Of a DNA stretch of 64,000 nt, positions 23,095 through 34,929 are shown piece by piece. This stretch comes from Venturia oleaginea. Its lineage: Eukaryota; Ascomycota; Dothideomycetes; Venturiales; Venturiaceae. A model generated the notes under the pieces. The model ran no database searches. It had not been told where the DNA came from and saw only the letters and a program-made list of their open reading frames with translations. Each line of letters starts with the position of its first letter. The stretch's first letter is position 1. The stretch covers positions 930,001 to 994,000 of the forward strand of contig JABMLP010000005.1 in NCBI GenBank assembly GCA_013176395.1, read 5' to 3'. Both the position numbers and the translations under genes were made by a program.

Positions 23095-23429
23095 ATGGTC
23101 TCGCTGCTTTACCTCTCAGCAGTCGTGCTTGTCGCCGTACAGCAGGTTTCTGGAAGAACCGAGCGTATCTGCGGTACTTGTTATGAGCCTGGTGCTAAAG
23201 TTGTCGTACGTTGTACCCAGAATAGTGCCATATTAGTATGAATGAAATTGCTAGGCTAGAAGGATATTATAGAAATACCTTTGTAGCAATCATAACTGGC
23301 AGGCTTGCGCGACTTGGTGCGATCCTAGCGATGTTCAGAGTGCTGGTGAAAGATGCTGCGTATGTTCCACCTCTGAGAGCGTGGGGGCCGTACCAAGTGC
23401 TAACGTGGTTGTAGTACCTCAACTGTTGA
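23095..23429 (+). CDS. Small secreted cysteine-rich protein (effector-like), 3 exons
   Basis: Exons 23095-23235, 23303-23359 and 23415-23429, giving 70 residues. The first exon encodes a signal peptide, MVSLLYLSAVVLVAVQQVSG, then a Cys-rich start (ICGTCYEPG). Intron 1 is 67 bases (GTATGA...GGCAG); intron 2 is 55 bases with donor GTATGT, branch GCTAAC and acceptor TTGTAG, all canonical. The last exon codes only YLNC and stop. The mature peptide has 8 cysteines in 50 residues (ICGTC, RC, ACATWC, CC, NC), an even number fitting four disulfides. An alternative donor, GTACGT at 23209, would give 7 cysteines and is less likely. Size, secretion and cysteine content are those of fungal effector or antimicrobial peptides; no family is recognised. 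Confidence 0.6.
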
Positions 23430-24531
23430 GACAATATCGTGAGACGAAGGATGACGGATTTGATGAATGGAAAGGGTGCAGGCGATGGCGAGAGTGGGAA
23501 GCAGTTCGCAACGCCTTTCATCTCATCTCTTGTTCATAAAACCCTCACAAGACTTGGCTTCCATCGGAACCCGGTTCTATCTGAGATCGCCCTGAACAGC
23601 TTGCTCAGCTGTACCTCCAGCTCTGACAGCATGCCATAGCATATCGAATCAAATACAGCGAAATTTTGTCACATCCCGGGTCTTCGAAAGAAAAACCCTT
23701 TCCGTCCGCAAGTCACAAGGTCTGACTTACATCAGGACCTCGATCGGGTTCAGAGAAGTTTCTCTGAATTGATTGCTCGGTCGTAAATTTCTCTTTGGTA
23801 TGGTAGCGAAGCTGTTCACCTGCAGGACTTCAGTCGCAATAGAATTTTCAAGGATTTTCAAATTAGCGTCCAACCACATAAAGCGGACAGTAAGCCTTTG
23901 AATCAATCAATGCTAATGCGAAAATACTAGGCTCCTCATTCGCACTCGCCTAAGATCTGCTTCAATATCACACCGAGATTTCAGCAGTGCTGTTAGTCAA
24001 CGATGTCGTTTCGGCAAGCAAGCATGTTGCTCTTTTGGCTTATACAACTCTGCTTCGACCTTGAGACCAAGAGGCGGATCAGATTAAGGCGGCTCGTATC
24101 AGAACTGGAAATGCTCGAACTTAATCACGAATAGTTTGCGGTGGTTAGGATTTATCTGAGGGGCCTCACTGCTGTCTCTGCAGATGCAAGTCTTTCAATC
24201 ATCCATGTCGCAATGGTTCTGTTTCTTGTCTGGGTAATGTTCAGGAATGAGGCTAGATCGGGCTAGTGTCACGGCGAGACAAAACCTGGTCTGAAAATTA
24301 CGGATTGATCAGAAAAGTTCTGATTCTACTCGCTTTGTCTCGTGGTTTCGGTCGCTTTGATAATAGCGGAAGCCTGGGTATAGATATGCCTCTTTAAGAG
24401 GATGGAACACGAACATCAAAGCAAGTTACAAGATCAAAATACCAATAACACTTCACGCCACATAAATAGCCGGCTCAAACACATCTCAAAATACGCCTCA
24501 TATCGGTCCTACAAACCTATCATCAAAGACC
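23430..24531. other. Intergenic, no gene seen
   Basis: 3' region of the small secreted gene, then about 1 kb without a supported gene. Confidence 0.45.
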
Positions 24532-24990
24532 ATGGATTCTTCAAACGAAACAAACCTACGCCCTATCGCACAACCCCTCCTATCAAAATCTCTCGAAATC
24601 CCGATATACACAGCTATCGTTGTGAAAGGAACCTACACTCACATGGGACCATGTGCAGCAGTCATCGCACTCATGATGCTCCAACTCGCTCTGATTCTAT
24701 ACCTTGGATTTACTGATACGCGACTTGCTCACACTCTGTGGAAATTCATAACGGGCTGTTTCTTGGTAGTGCCGCGGGTGTGTGACCCGGTACGAGCCTT
24801 GCGACAGGGCTGTTGGAATGAGTTGTGTACCGTTTCTCAGCTTGGGGTGTTTATTTATGCTGCGTGGGATCTTGCGCTGCTGTTTGAGGTGGAACGGAGA
24901 CGAGATGGATATGGTCGGGAGGATCTTGTGCTGGTATCTGGTGTTGATTTGAAGATTGCGATAGCTTTACCGGCAGGGATGGTTTTATGA
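24532..24990 (+). CDS. Unknown small membrane protein
   Basis: Single exon, 152 residues, ATG in a good context (GACCATGG). One strong hydrophobic segment, GPCAAVIALMMLQLALILYLGF (about residues 42-63), and a weaker one at QLGVFIYAAWDLALLF. No signal peptide and no known domain. The frame is longer than most chance frames here, and the hydrophobic pattern is ordered, but nothing else confirms it. Confidence 0.42.
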   Translation: MDSSNETNLRPIAQPLLSKSLEIPIYTAIVVKGTYTHMGPCAAVIALMMLQLALILYLGFTDTRLAHTLWKFITGCFLVVPRVCDPVRALRQGCWNELCTVSQLGVFIYAAWDLALLFEVERRRDGYGREDLVLVSGVDLKIAIALPAGMVL

Positions 24991-26697
24991 GAGTGTTCAG
25001 CGATGGGATGGATGCCTTGAACTGGAAAGTTACATAACGCTTTTTGAGTCGATATAAATTAGATGTCATGGCTACCCGGACGACTGATAGATTTTGGGCT
25101 TTGGCTGAGACTAGCAAGAAGTCTGAATACTTTCTACTGGAATGTTCCACAACCTACCTCACCCCCTTTTGTGACACCTTGTAGTACCGACAATCATGCG
25201 ACACACAGGTTTGTCCCACACAGCACATCTCCAACTTCACCCCAGAAGCCCCGCCACACACCGAAGAGCATCTACAAGCACCAAGTAGACCCTACAATCC
25301 TCCGCAACACAGTGTTATCGCATACACTCCAAAACAACAACACCATCAACTCACGCATTATGAAACAAAACTCATCATAACCACCCACCTCAAAAACTGA
25401 ATCACACCCCTCACCCTCAACATCCTCCTCATCCACACAAACACACTCCAAACCCACCTTTCTTGCGGAAATCTACCCGCCCTTACCATCCTCACTATGC
25501 ATATCCTCAAATCAACACTCTAACTAATAATCTACCTCCAAAACACATCCTCCTTCCTCAAACCCTTGTCTCAAACTCTCCTCTAGACGCTAAATACAAT
25601 ACTCCTTATTTACCCACCACTCCCAATACTCACATTTCTCTCTCGTTCTAAGAGCCATACACGTCCGTCCTTTCGGGAAGGGGGAGGAATAATGCATACT
25701 ACGCTTAAAAACATCAAACACTCTGTCCATTCCTTTCTCGAAATATCGGGACACAATTACCATCGAAACAGCGGGAAATTTCATCCAAGATCCAAATCCT
25801 TCCATCTCCTACCTCTCACAAAATCCTCGGGACGCTCCTGCACTGATATGCGTACGTGCTATAAGTCTCGAACAATCACGTCAACGGTGTAACAATATTC
25901 TTCCTAGTCAGCGGGAGGAGGTTGGAGGGGTCGTGGGTATCTGTAATACCGTTGATACAGCCTATTAACACGTTTTTCTGAATCTGGGGTTCATGTTGTT
26001 TTACTCCATGTAACACTCTGCAAAAATATACTTCTCCAGAAATAGCTTCTCATCCAACACGCGGGAGAAACAGAGGGGTTACTTGGGTATGGTAGGGAGA
26101 GAGATGGAATTATGCGTGGAATAGGCGATGGAGCGGTCCTTCTAAATGGAAGGGGGGAAAATTGAGAGTGGGATGGTGGGGAATTGGTGTGTGAGGTGTG
26201 AGGTTAGGTATAAGTATATCTGGTCCTGTAGATATGAAAAAGGAAAGTTATACTACACTTGAATGAATTTGATTCTTTTTCAAGGCTTGATTAATTTACC
26301 GGTAATATCTGAAATTTGAAGTGAGGATATTAGATGGAGATTGATATCGATGACTTCCAGGTGCGATCAACGCAGCAGATTACCCTACCGTAGTGATGCT
26401 TTAGCAGTAATCTTCTACGTGATCTGCGTTCTTACATCCAAGTAACCCTTAGCAACAGCCTAGCACCAAGGCAAGACCTTCATCAAATCTCCAAACCCGA
26501 ACCAAAAAGTAAGATCGTCTCCAGCAAGTTTAAAAGATAGTAATCGGATATAATATTACTACTTACAACCGCGTTAATTTTTTCTCCTCCCACCAAATAA
26601 CTTCAATCCGCATGCTCTCCTCTTTAAGACCAATCTCAAACACACCATTACATCCCCAACTCGTCTTCCTGAAAATTACTCATCAACCCCTCCTTCC
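24991..26697. other. Intergenic, strand-asymmetric
   Basis: No supported gene in 1.7 kb. From about 25160 to 25640 the plus strand is strongly C- and A-rich and G-poor, while 26060-26220 is G-rich; frames through these parts look like low-complexity artefacts. Confidence 0.4.
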
Positions 26698-29211
26698 TCA
26701 TTTGAGCTTGAACTGTAGAATATTAATACTATATCCCTTGACCTCCCACTCCAAGCGTCCCTCAACTTGATATGCCTTCGCCTTCCACGTATTCTCCAAT
26801 GGTTCAGGCTTAATCACCGTCTTGTTTTGTAGAGAATTAAACGCGTTGACATCAGGATGTGTGAGAATAGTCCCATTAACAGTAACATACTCGGCGAGAG
26901 TGAGATTGATTGATCTGGGTGTGGCAGCGGAATTGATAATCTACCGTTTACTTGTTAGTCACCACAACACCAGAGCTGAAAAGAGAGGAGTGGAGTAGGA
27001 ACGAGGGAAACAAAGGAGGAGGAGGAACTGACCTTGAAGAAGACGGTATCGGTTGTAGTATCGATACTAGCGGCCCAAAACATGGGGTTGAAATTGCCAT
27101 TTTTGTTCGTGATGGGGAGGGTGTGGCTTCCTCGATATCGAGCAAAGAGGTGTTGTTGCCAATAACTAGCACTTAGAACGGTCTCGTCATGGTTGGCTGT
27201 GAAGTGGATCATATCAGGATTCCATTGGAACCTAAACAACATAGTGGTCAGCGAGTGAATACCGATGAAATGATGATGATAGAAGGATGGGATTGGACTT
27301 ACGAATTAAGGTTCTGCAACGAGGGCGCATAACTAGACATCTTCACCACACTCGGATTGCGCTCTCCACCCAATGCATACACGCCTTCCCCAATTGCCGA
27401 AATGAGACGGGGAAAGGTAATTTTGTTGGGATTCGGCCCATCGAAAATAATGACTCCACTCGGAGTATCGACTTGAAAAACAGAGTATTCTCCCAAGAAG
27501 ACGCCGACGCCAGTGTTATTCGTAGTCGCCTGCCAATTGTCATAGAAATTAAAGTTGTCCAGGAAGTACTTGGGCTCCTGATAATGGTGCGTATCCCAGA
27601 TCGTTCCAGGCGGTAGCATCATCTTTGTTGGTTTGCCATTTTCATCTGTGGCTTCATCGTAAACAGTGGAGATGTACGTGATGCTTGGGTACTTTTCTTT
27701 CAAGGCTTTGTACATGATATCCCATCGGTAAGGATAAGTGGTGGAGAACCAATCTTCATTTCCAATTTCGACAAACTTGATGTCAAAGGGTTCAGGGTGG
27801 CCATGTGAGGCTCTGAGGGCGCCAAATTTGGTAGATGTGGCGCCCATGCAGTATTCGAGTTCGTCTAGGGCTTCTTGAACTACTTCGCCCATTTGAGAGG
27901 CTGGGTAAGATGTTCTGTCGAGGGAGTACCCGGCATAGACTGCTAAGATGGGAGTTATGGACATATCTTCGCACCATTCGAGGTATTCTAGGAGCCCTAG
28001 ACCGTCGGTGTTTCTATTTGATGCTGTGAGTAATATGTCTGGAGAGAAAGTGATCTGGATTGGCGGGTCTTACAAATATCCCCAATCTGCTGGTCTTCCT
28101 GGTCTCTCTTTGAGTGGACCAATGGTCTTCCACCACTTCCATCGAGTAGCTACAGATTGACCCTCTAGATTGTTTCCGCCTGGAAATCGAAGAAATTTAG
28201 GTTTGAGATTGTAAAATGCTTCGGCAAGGTCTTTTCTTAACCCATTCTTACGTCCCTTGAATGTTTCTGGGAACAGGCTGATAAGGTTGAAGTAGAGAGT
28301 CTGGCCAGCAACCTGTGAACCGTCCATCGTGATCGAAAAGGTGTTGTTCGAGTTTGGGGCTGTTTTCTCGACGACGATTGTCGCATTGAGCTGCGCGTAA
28401 TCGATATTTGGAATGTCGACTGCCGAGATCGTTGACGAAGCCCAAGTCTCTCCAGTCAGATTCGATTGCAGAGACAACGTGAAGCTAACAGGCTTGCCTA
28501 ATCTTGGTCGGAGGACATAGAAAGAAGCAGAGTAAGTTTGAGGCCGGACGTCCATTCCCCACCAGCCTGGTCGTCATTAGTGCAGATCATCTTGATTGGG
28601 ACTTGGGAGCAGTCATGTACCGAAATTCTTGAAGCCAACGATTCCAGTTGTATTCCTCGGTATGTCCACCTGCAGGACTGTCGTCAAGGCGTCCGAGAGT
28701 GCATGTAACGAATCCAAAGACAATGTCGCATTGCCAATTGGCGCCCATCCTGTTAGACTCGGGACCAAAGGTTCTCTAAAATTGTTTAGCATTTTGATCG
28801 TGATTGTTTTGACAGTAGTTCTTACTTGATTGTAACACCTATAACAATCAGTATCTCGCATTGAACATAAGCGAGCAAGTTGCTTACCTTGGAAAGCTCG
28901 ATTCTGGATCAGCTCAGCATATATCCCTCCATCACCGGAGTAATTGATGTCCTCAAACATTAGGCCGTAGAGATATCTGATCCAATCAGCGATTTGCTCA
29001 GAACTACACAGCAAGAGATGACTTACGGTGCTGTCTCATTCCTTGCCTCGACATTATCAACATCGATATTTAGTTCCAATGTCGTTGTGTTAGTGTCAAC
29101 TGAGTACCTCTCAAGCGTTACCGCTCTGTTTGGTAGTTGTCGTGATCGTCCAGCACTTATGCCAGACGAAAGACAGGCCAAAGCGATGGCGTGAAGAGAC
29201 CACAGCATCAT
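26698..29211 (-). CDS. Secreted alpha-L-arabinofuranosidase, GH51
   Basis: Eight exons on the minus strand: 29211-29027, 28976-28888, 28838-28826, 28775-28621, 28566-28074, 28013-27303, 27231-27033, 26940-26698; 695 residues. Signal peptide MMLWSLHAIALACLSSGISA. The N-terminal part has YLYGLMFEDINYSGDGGIYAELIQN-type sequence (GH51 opening), then the carbohydrate-binding-like region, LRFPGGNNLEG, the acid/base Glu398 in EIGNEDW and the nucleophile Glu487 in FLGEYSVFQ. Exon 3 has only 13 bases (encoding VTIK with its neighbours) and is needed to keep the frame. The C-terminal beta domain spans exons 7-8. The enzyme releases terminal arabinose from arabinan and arabinoxylan, so it points to use of plant cell walls. 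All introns have GT...AG ends. Confidence 0.93.
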
Positions 29212-30066
29212 GAAGAGCGAACGATTTTGTTGCACAATGTCATGTTCGGTGCTCAGCGTCACTATATATTTAATTTCAATGTGTACTATGGTAAATAGTC
29301 GGTGGGCAATGTTCCGGTGCGGTAGAGGGCCGGGGAATCCTAGTATGTGGACTGATCTCAACGGATGAGGGGGACGATCCCAGTGTGGGGTACAGATTTC
29401 GCGTGAACAAGGATGTAGGATATTGATATCCAGGAGGGATGTACCCCGCTTGGCAGGCCCCAAGAGCAAGTGATTCGAGTCACTGGAAGAGACAATTCGA
29501 GGTTGTGTTCGGGAATTGGAGTAGGAAGAGCTTCGAAGGCGATCGAGAGCGAATCAGTTTATCATGTTGGTAGTTTCAAGTAGATGAGAATCCTCGGAAG
29601 CGGACTACTTGGTATAACACTTGAGCTAACGGCAGATCCCAGTATGAGGCTGAGACATTGTAAAATCGACGACGTGTGATGGCAGGTAAAATTAGGACAG
29701 CGCAGATTGAGTAATATTGGATGGGTAAATATTCTTGTATCATTTGGATGGTTGTGCATCTATGGCCTCGGAGTACAAGAGACATGTGTTAGTCAAATTC
29801 CTGCAGCAAACTTCGATCTACTCACAGAGCCCATATATACCAGTCTTCGTACTCGGAGTTGGCATACTACTCGTTGCCGTGGGCATCATCTACTCTTCAA
29901 ACACATCGCTATTCCTCGAGGCCGGGTACGCTCAATGAAAAATGTCTTATTTGAATGGCTGAAGCCATTCATAAGACTCTACGCTGCCGCTGAACAAGAT
30001 TATGGTGAATGGATCCGACCGTGTCATGGGTTGACAGCTTTATTTGAGTTGACCTTTCTGGCCTAT
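29212..30066. other. Upstream region of the GH51 gene
   Basis: Promoter of the GH51 gene and 3' region of the zinc-finger gene. A 58-codon plus frame at 29762 with one hydrophobic stretch is too weak to call. Confidence 0.45.
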
Positions 30067-30983
30067 CTACCTTCTGAAACCACCGCGCTGGGCTTTGCCA
30101 AAGCGGACTCCCCTAGGAACGAAATTGAGGGCTGACATTTTTGTTGTTAGTGATGTGACGTCCTGCATGCTGTCGTCCTTTTCTGACAAGACCTCTTCCT
30201 TGTCTGAGAAGACTTCTCTCTTTTCTACCTCCATGGATGTCGAATCCTCACTGTTGTTCGTGGCTCTACAATTCTTCCGACTGCGGGGTTTGGGCCGGAG
30301 CATTGAAGTTCGCTTGTCGAGTCCGGTATTCACGACGAAGAAGTCGTAGAACTGGTGATTCATGATATCAGCAATGAGTAAGGATGGTCTCATGCGCATT
30401 CTTTCGAGCGATCCGAAAGATAATAAAAGAATGGATGACAATGGAACAGGCACAGTTTCGACCGGGACTGCTTACTTTTGGGAAGCCGTGCTTATCAATA
30501 GCGTGCATCTTGCGCTTGTGCTGGTCTTTAAATTTATAGTCACAATCCTCGACAAAGCAGGCGTACTATGATCAGGTCAGCTTCAGCCACCTGCAGGAGC
30601 TTGAAAATCATAGATCGTACGGTCGCCTTCCCTCTCTCCCTCAATACCTCGTTCAGAGGATTGTGATTGTCTGCAATATGGAGATTGAGGTAGTGATCGG
30701 ATGGAAAGTTTTTGGAGCAATCGGGGCATCGATTTGAGTGGAACTGTTGGTAATGGGTGTCATAGTCGACGTAGGAATAGAATTTGATAGGCTTGTGTGG
30801 TGGTAGGGAGCACCGAATTACTGATGCTGTCACCGTCTTCAGCTCGTCGATATGGGCGTACTTGACTGGATGCTCTGATTCTGTGGAAGCTGATGGAGTC
30901 GGCGCTCCTGAACTCTCACCATCAGAGTCCATTTCGACATCTGATGACGAAGAGACGGACTCGTTCCTGGTACGCTTGCTCAT
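30067..30983 (-). CDS. C2H2 zinc-finger protein, ZNF511-like
   Basis: Three exons on the minus strand: 30983-30621, 30565-30476 and 30351-30067, 245 residues. The N-terminus is Ser/Asp-rich (SVSSSSDVEMDSDGESSG). Finger 1 is CPDCSKNFPSDHYLNLH; exon 2 supplies a second finger, CFVEDCDYKFKDQHKRKMH, followed by IDKHGFPK and then FYDFFVVNTGLDKRTSM from exon 3. This order, with the HGFPK...Y-F run after finger 2, matches fungal homologues of human ZNF511. The tail is Arg-rich (RFGKAQRGGFRR). Intron 1 (55 bases) and intron 2 (124 bases) are in phase 0. Probably nuclear; precise role unknown. Confidence 0.85.
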
Positions 30984-31540
30984 GATGGCGTTGAGACGAA
31001 GGAAGAAGTTTAGCAGCGAGTTAAGATGTTGTTAGTAATGTTGGAGCAGCTCTCTCGGTGTCGCAGTTGAAGTGAGTATCGACTGAAGCCAGGGCGGTGT
31101 AGAGCTGCAGCTGTGGTGGATGCTCTGCTGGCATTTGCTGGCACCACAATTGTCTTCAGCCAGACAAGCTCCTGAGCAATGCGAGTACGTCTCTAGGAGT
31201 CTTAATGTGGTCACTGTGGTGCATAGCCGCTGTCAGTCTGTGGACCCCGCTGTCCTTTGCGGACCCTCTCCCGCCGCGCTTGTCAAGATATCCATACACC
31301 CAGACTCTCTCGGCCAACCTCCATCACCACCGCAACCACCATATCGCTCTCCCAATTCCTACCCATATTTTTACCCGCGGTGCTTGATCGCATCGTGTCT
31401 CTTACGCAAAGCACGACCGTGTGCCAAAGCCGCCTGACATGCCCACGATCGCTCGCCACAGACAAGAACCGCTGCCCAACAGCTCCCACCTGTGACCCCC
31501 GCCAAGCACCCAGAACTCTGGCTGCAGTATAGCCTCTACA
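30984..31540. other. Divergent promoter region
   Basis: Between the zinc-finger gene (minus) and the Est1-like gene (plus). Overlapping frames here lack family features; no gene is supported. Confidence 0.5.
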
Positions 31541-33933
31541 ATGGACAGACTTCAGGAGCTGTCGCGCATAGTGCTGCACACTTTGGACCGGAAGTTTGGG
31601 GCTCAGCACTCGCCGACGCCAGAAAATGACCACCGCATCGACATGGAGCAGGCCATGGCACCGTAAGTACCACGGCGTGAATCAGAGGCCAAATGGGATG
31701 TGTACTAATAGGTCACAGATATCGCGACTACTTGCAAAAAATCATCATAGACCAGATAGAGGCAGCCTGCAAAGAAAGATTAGACAATGCTCTCTGGAAC
31801 ACGCACACCAAGATACACGGCAGATTCCGCAATGCCCTGCAAAAGGTATACTTCCTCCACTCAACCGTACAATGGCGTTGGTTCTTGGGGAACTTTCTCT
31901 AACAGGGCTTGATTTGACATTGCCATAGCTCGCCTCTCAAAAGCAGCAGAAGACGCCCATTTACCGCCAGACTGTTGGCGACTACTTGCGCTTCATAAAA
32001 GCAAGCCAAAAGAGCTACAAACATTTCTTGTGCTCTCTCGACGCCGCCTATCCGACGTTGTCAAAGCTGAGAACGATCGCTCTGGCAATTAAAGCTCCGA
32101 AGAATCCTACCAATGCTCCGATTACTGCAAGCGCTGCGATAGCAGCAGAGAATATCCTGGACGAGCTCAAGACCGTTGTTCTTGACCTGGCTCATGAGAC
32201 TTTGCTTCATCTAGGAGACCTGTCACGATGGAGATATCAGTCGCACCTAGGAAAGAATGGAGAGACAGAATGGAAAACGGCAAGACATTACTATGGATTG
32301 GCTAGCGAGGTGTTGCCAAATTCCGGATTCGGCAAGCATCAGGAGGCAGTTTTGGCACTCGGTGCTAACAAGTACTTCTACGCCCTTTCTTACCTGTATC
32401 AGTCCTTGTGCTCGGAGAGGCCACACCCGGAGGCTATCCAGAACTTGGATATTCTCTTGCGCAAGCGCCTGGACATCCCTTGGGACGAAATGATCCAGAA
32501 GGTCTGGACACATGATGGTGGCAATCCTGTCGCAACACTCCGTGCGTGGTTTCTCAAATTCCATCTGGACTGCTACCAGGGCGCCGAGTCCTCGCAGCAT
32601 GCCCAAATGGAATCTGAGATTGTGACTCACTTGTCAAATGCTTTGAAAGACGACACAGACCTCAGTTCGACCCTCGTTTACATGGTGACAATCAGCATTG
32701 GGGGCGAGTTTTTTGCTCTTGAGAAAGTACGACGTGGCAAGGAGCCAGAAAAGAACACCAAGGCCTTATCTTCCTTCCTACACCATAACGTCAAGCTGTT
32801 CAAAGAGCTCCTTTGCCATCTGCACGATAAGCTAGAGGGCCAGTCTCGGGAGAGTATCATGTCGAGCTCTCAGGACTTCATGGGAAAGATGCCACCTGTT
32901 AACGAGACCACTCTACAATGCATACGCCTCTACACCCTGTGGCTCGTTAGGACCTGGTCTGCTTTGCATGCCTTGGCAGAGTCTGGATATCCGGTCCATG
33001 CTATGATAGCGGCCGATATCCGTCATCTTTGGCGTATCTTTGCGGACTGCCTCAATGCGATATTTCAGCAGTATCCTCTGCTTGACAGCAAGCCGGTAGA
33101 CGATGTCGACTATCTCTTGGAAGAAGAGAAGAGTACTTTGGGATTCCGACCTCTCGACGATGATAAGAACGCAAATGTCTGGATGAAGGACGGAAAACCC
33201 AAAACCGTCTTCCGCAAACAAAAATCCGATGAATTGCAACAGCAAGAGCACCTGATACGCCTGCGAGATATCGTGACTCGGGGTATCATCATTGCCCAAG
33301 AACCAGTAGGCCTGCCCCCTTCCAATCATTGATGTCGACTAATCTTTATAGGCCTCACCGTTCATCATGGTTGGCACCAGGATCGAAGTTAACGAGGCTG
33401 GCACAACTTCCGATGTGCTCTCGCCGACGCCAGCACCAGATTACGAGGGTGAGCCAATCACCCCGCCTCCTACTGCTGGTAGTGATCAGTTCGTGGCCAC
33501 TGCTGAAGGTGACCAGTATGATGATCGCCTCTGGCTTGATGGGGCTGACGAGCAGACATGGAATGTCCTGCCACCTTCCTCTCAAAGCACTTCGGTACCG
33601 TTATATGGCTATGGTCAACAACAGAATGGCCGACAGGTGAATGGCTATGGGTTCGGTGCTGTGCAGTCTATCCAACCAACAATGCCTTCGAACAGTGTCA
33701 AGAAAACTAAGTCGGGCATCACCATTGAGCAGCTGGTTCAGAAGGCACACTATCCTCATGTAAAGCCTTCTGAGGTTCAACCCCCGACTCAGTTGCCTTG
33801 GGTTTTAAGCTTTCCGGATGAAGACAACAAATGGCGCAACGATGACCCAACGGTGGCAGGTGATCGAACCCAATGGTCCAACAAGCCATTTGGAAACTCC
33901 TTGATCTACCCTGGATGGCTACACGATGTGTGA
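31541..33933 (+). CDS. Est1/SMG7-like telomerase-binding or NMD protein
   Basis: Four exons: 31541-31662, 31719-31845, 31929-33305 and 33352-33933, 735 residues. Introns have clear branch sites (TACTAAT, CTAAC, GACTAAT). The N-terminal 14-3-3-like helical domain of the Est1/SMG5/6/7 family is seen in PIYRQTVGDYLRFIKASQKSY and, further on, LHLGDLSRWRYQSHL, ARHYYGLASEVLPNSGFGKHQEAVLAL and YFYALSYLYQSL, which are the usual phosphopeptide-pocket and TPR elements. The Est1 DNA/RNA-binding-type helical domain follows. The C-terminal 190 residues are Pro/Gly/Gln-rich and disordered. No PIN nuclease domain is present, which argues for the SMG7/Est1 type over SMG6. Homologues act in telomerase recruitment or nonsense-mediated decay. 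Confidence 0.85.
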
Positions 33934-34929
33934 AGGATCCGTTTAATCAGGTCTGACTATCTTGTCGTCTCTTTGCCATACTGCTGGCCTTATCCGCAGA
34001 AATACCATTGCGAACTCCGCCGTGCTGTGCCATGCTGTGCCGTGCCTCGCTGCTCCGCGAGTGCTTTTGGTGCTTCGGCAGCGTGACTACAGATCCTCCG
34101 TTGGTCGCGCGTGAAAGCCGGCCCCTGCTGCACGAGACTGTAGGATGAGTGAGGATTCACTCTCGGCCTCTCTAGGATGGGCGGTGGGGTGGTGGTGGAT
34201 GGCCCGAAGATTGGAGGGGGGGAGGGGGGGGGTGTTAGCGGAGCTATAGCTGGTTACTTGGGAGCACTGCAGGGAGGGTAGATGAGAAGAGATATGAAGG
34301 GGATTTGGAGAAGGGTTTCTTTAAGTTACGACGTTGGGAGATTGTCGATTGGATTTTTTTGGAGATTTTGAGGAGGGATTACGGTATCGCGTAGAGATTT
34401 TGGAATGGGAATGGGAATGGTGATCCAGGTTTTTAAGAGGGGGATCTGAGGATTTGTGGATTTTGGAAGAGGATGGGTGAGGTTGTATATGGTAGTTTGG
34501 ATATCAGTTGTTGTGAATTTTTTTACTTTTTTTTGTGATAGGCGGGGCTGTGAATGTGGTCTTTTGTGGGATTGTTTTGGAAAGGTGAAGGTCGGGTTGA
34601 GATGATTGGGTGGTTGATTAGATGGGATCGTACCTAGGGGAGGATCTGGGAAGGCAGGTCGTGGAAGGGGAATAGATTGATTTTTGTGGGGGAGCCTTGT
34701 TTTGGGGTATGTGGGATGAGTATTTGTAAGGCGAGGGAGATGGAAGGATTTTTGAAGTGGGCAACCTCTCGAAGGGGAGATTGGGACGGTGAATTCTGGG
34801 TGCTTTGTTATTGGTTCTATGGATGTTGTAATTTTGGGAGATGATGATGTTGGGAGTGTGGTTGTTTGTGATGTTCGAGCTTCTTTGAAGGCTTTTTAAG
34901 TGTGAGTTTTTAGGTTGAGATTTGTTATA
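33934..34929. other. Intergenic, purine-rich
   Basis: The plus strand is G-rich from about 34140 to 34900 (runs such as GGGGGGGAGGGGGGGG near 34220). Frames on the minus strand are low-complexity. No gene is supported. Confidence 0.5.

Noticed and set aside
29707..30135. Plus frames including a 58-residue hydrophobic peptide
   Set aside because: The longer frame lacks an ATG and is antisense to the zinc-finger gene; the short one has only one hydrophobic stretch as support.
32247..33585. Several minus frames opposite the Est1-like gene
   Set aside because: Shadow frames; the plus strand has the conserved domain and well-formed introns.
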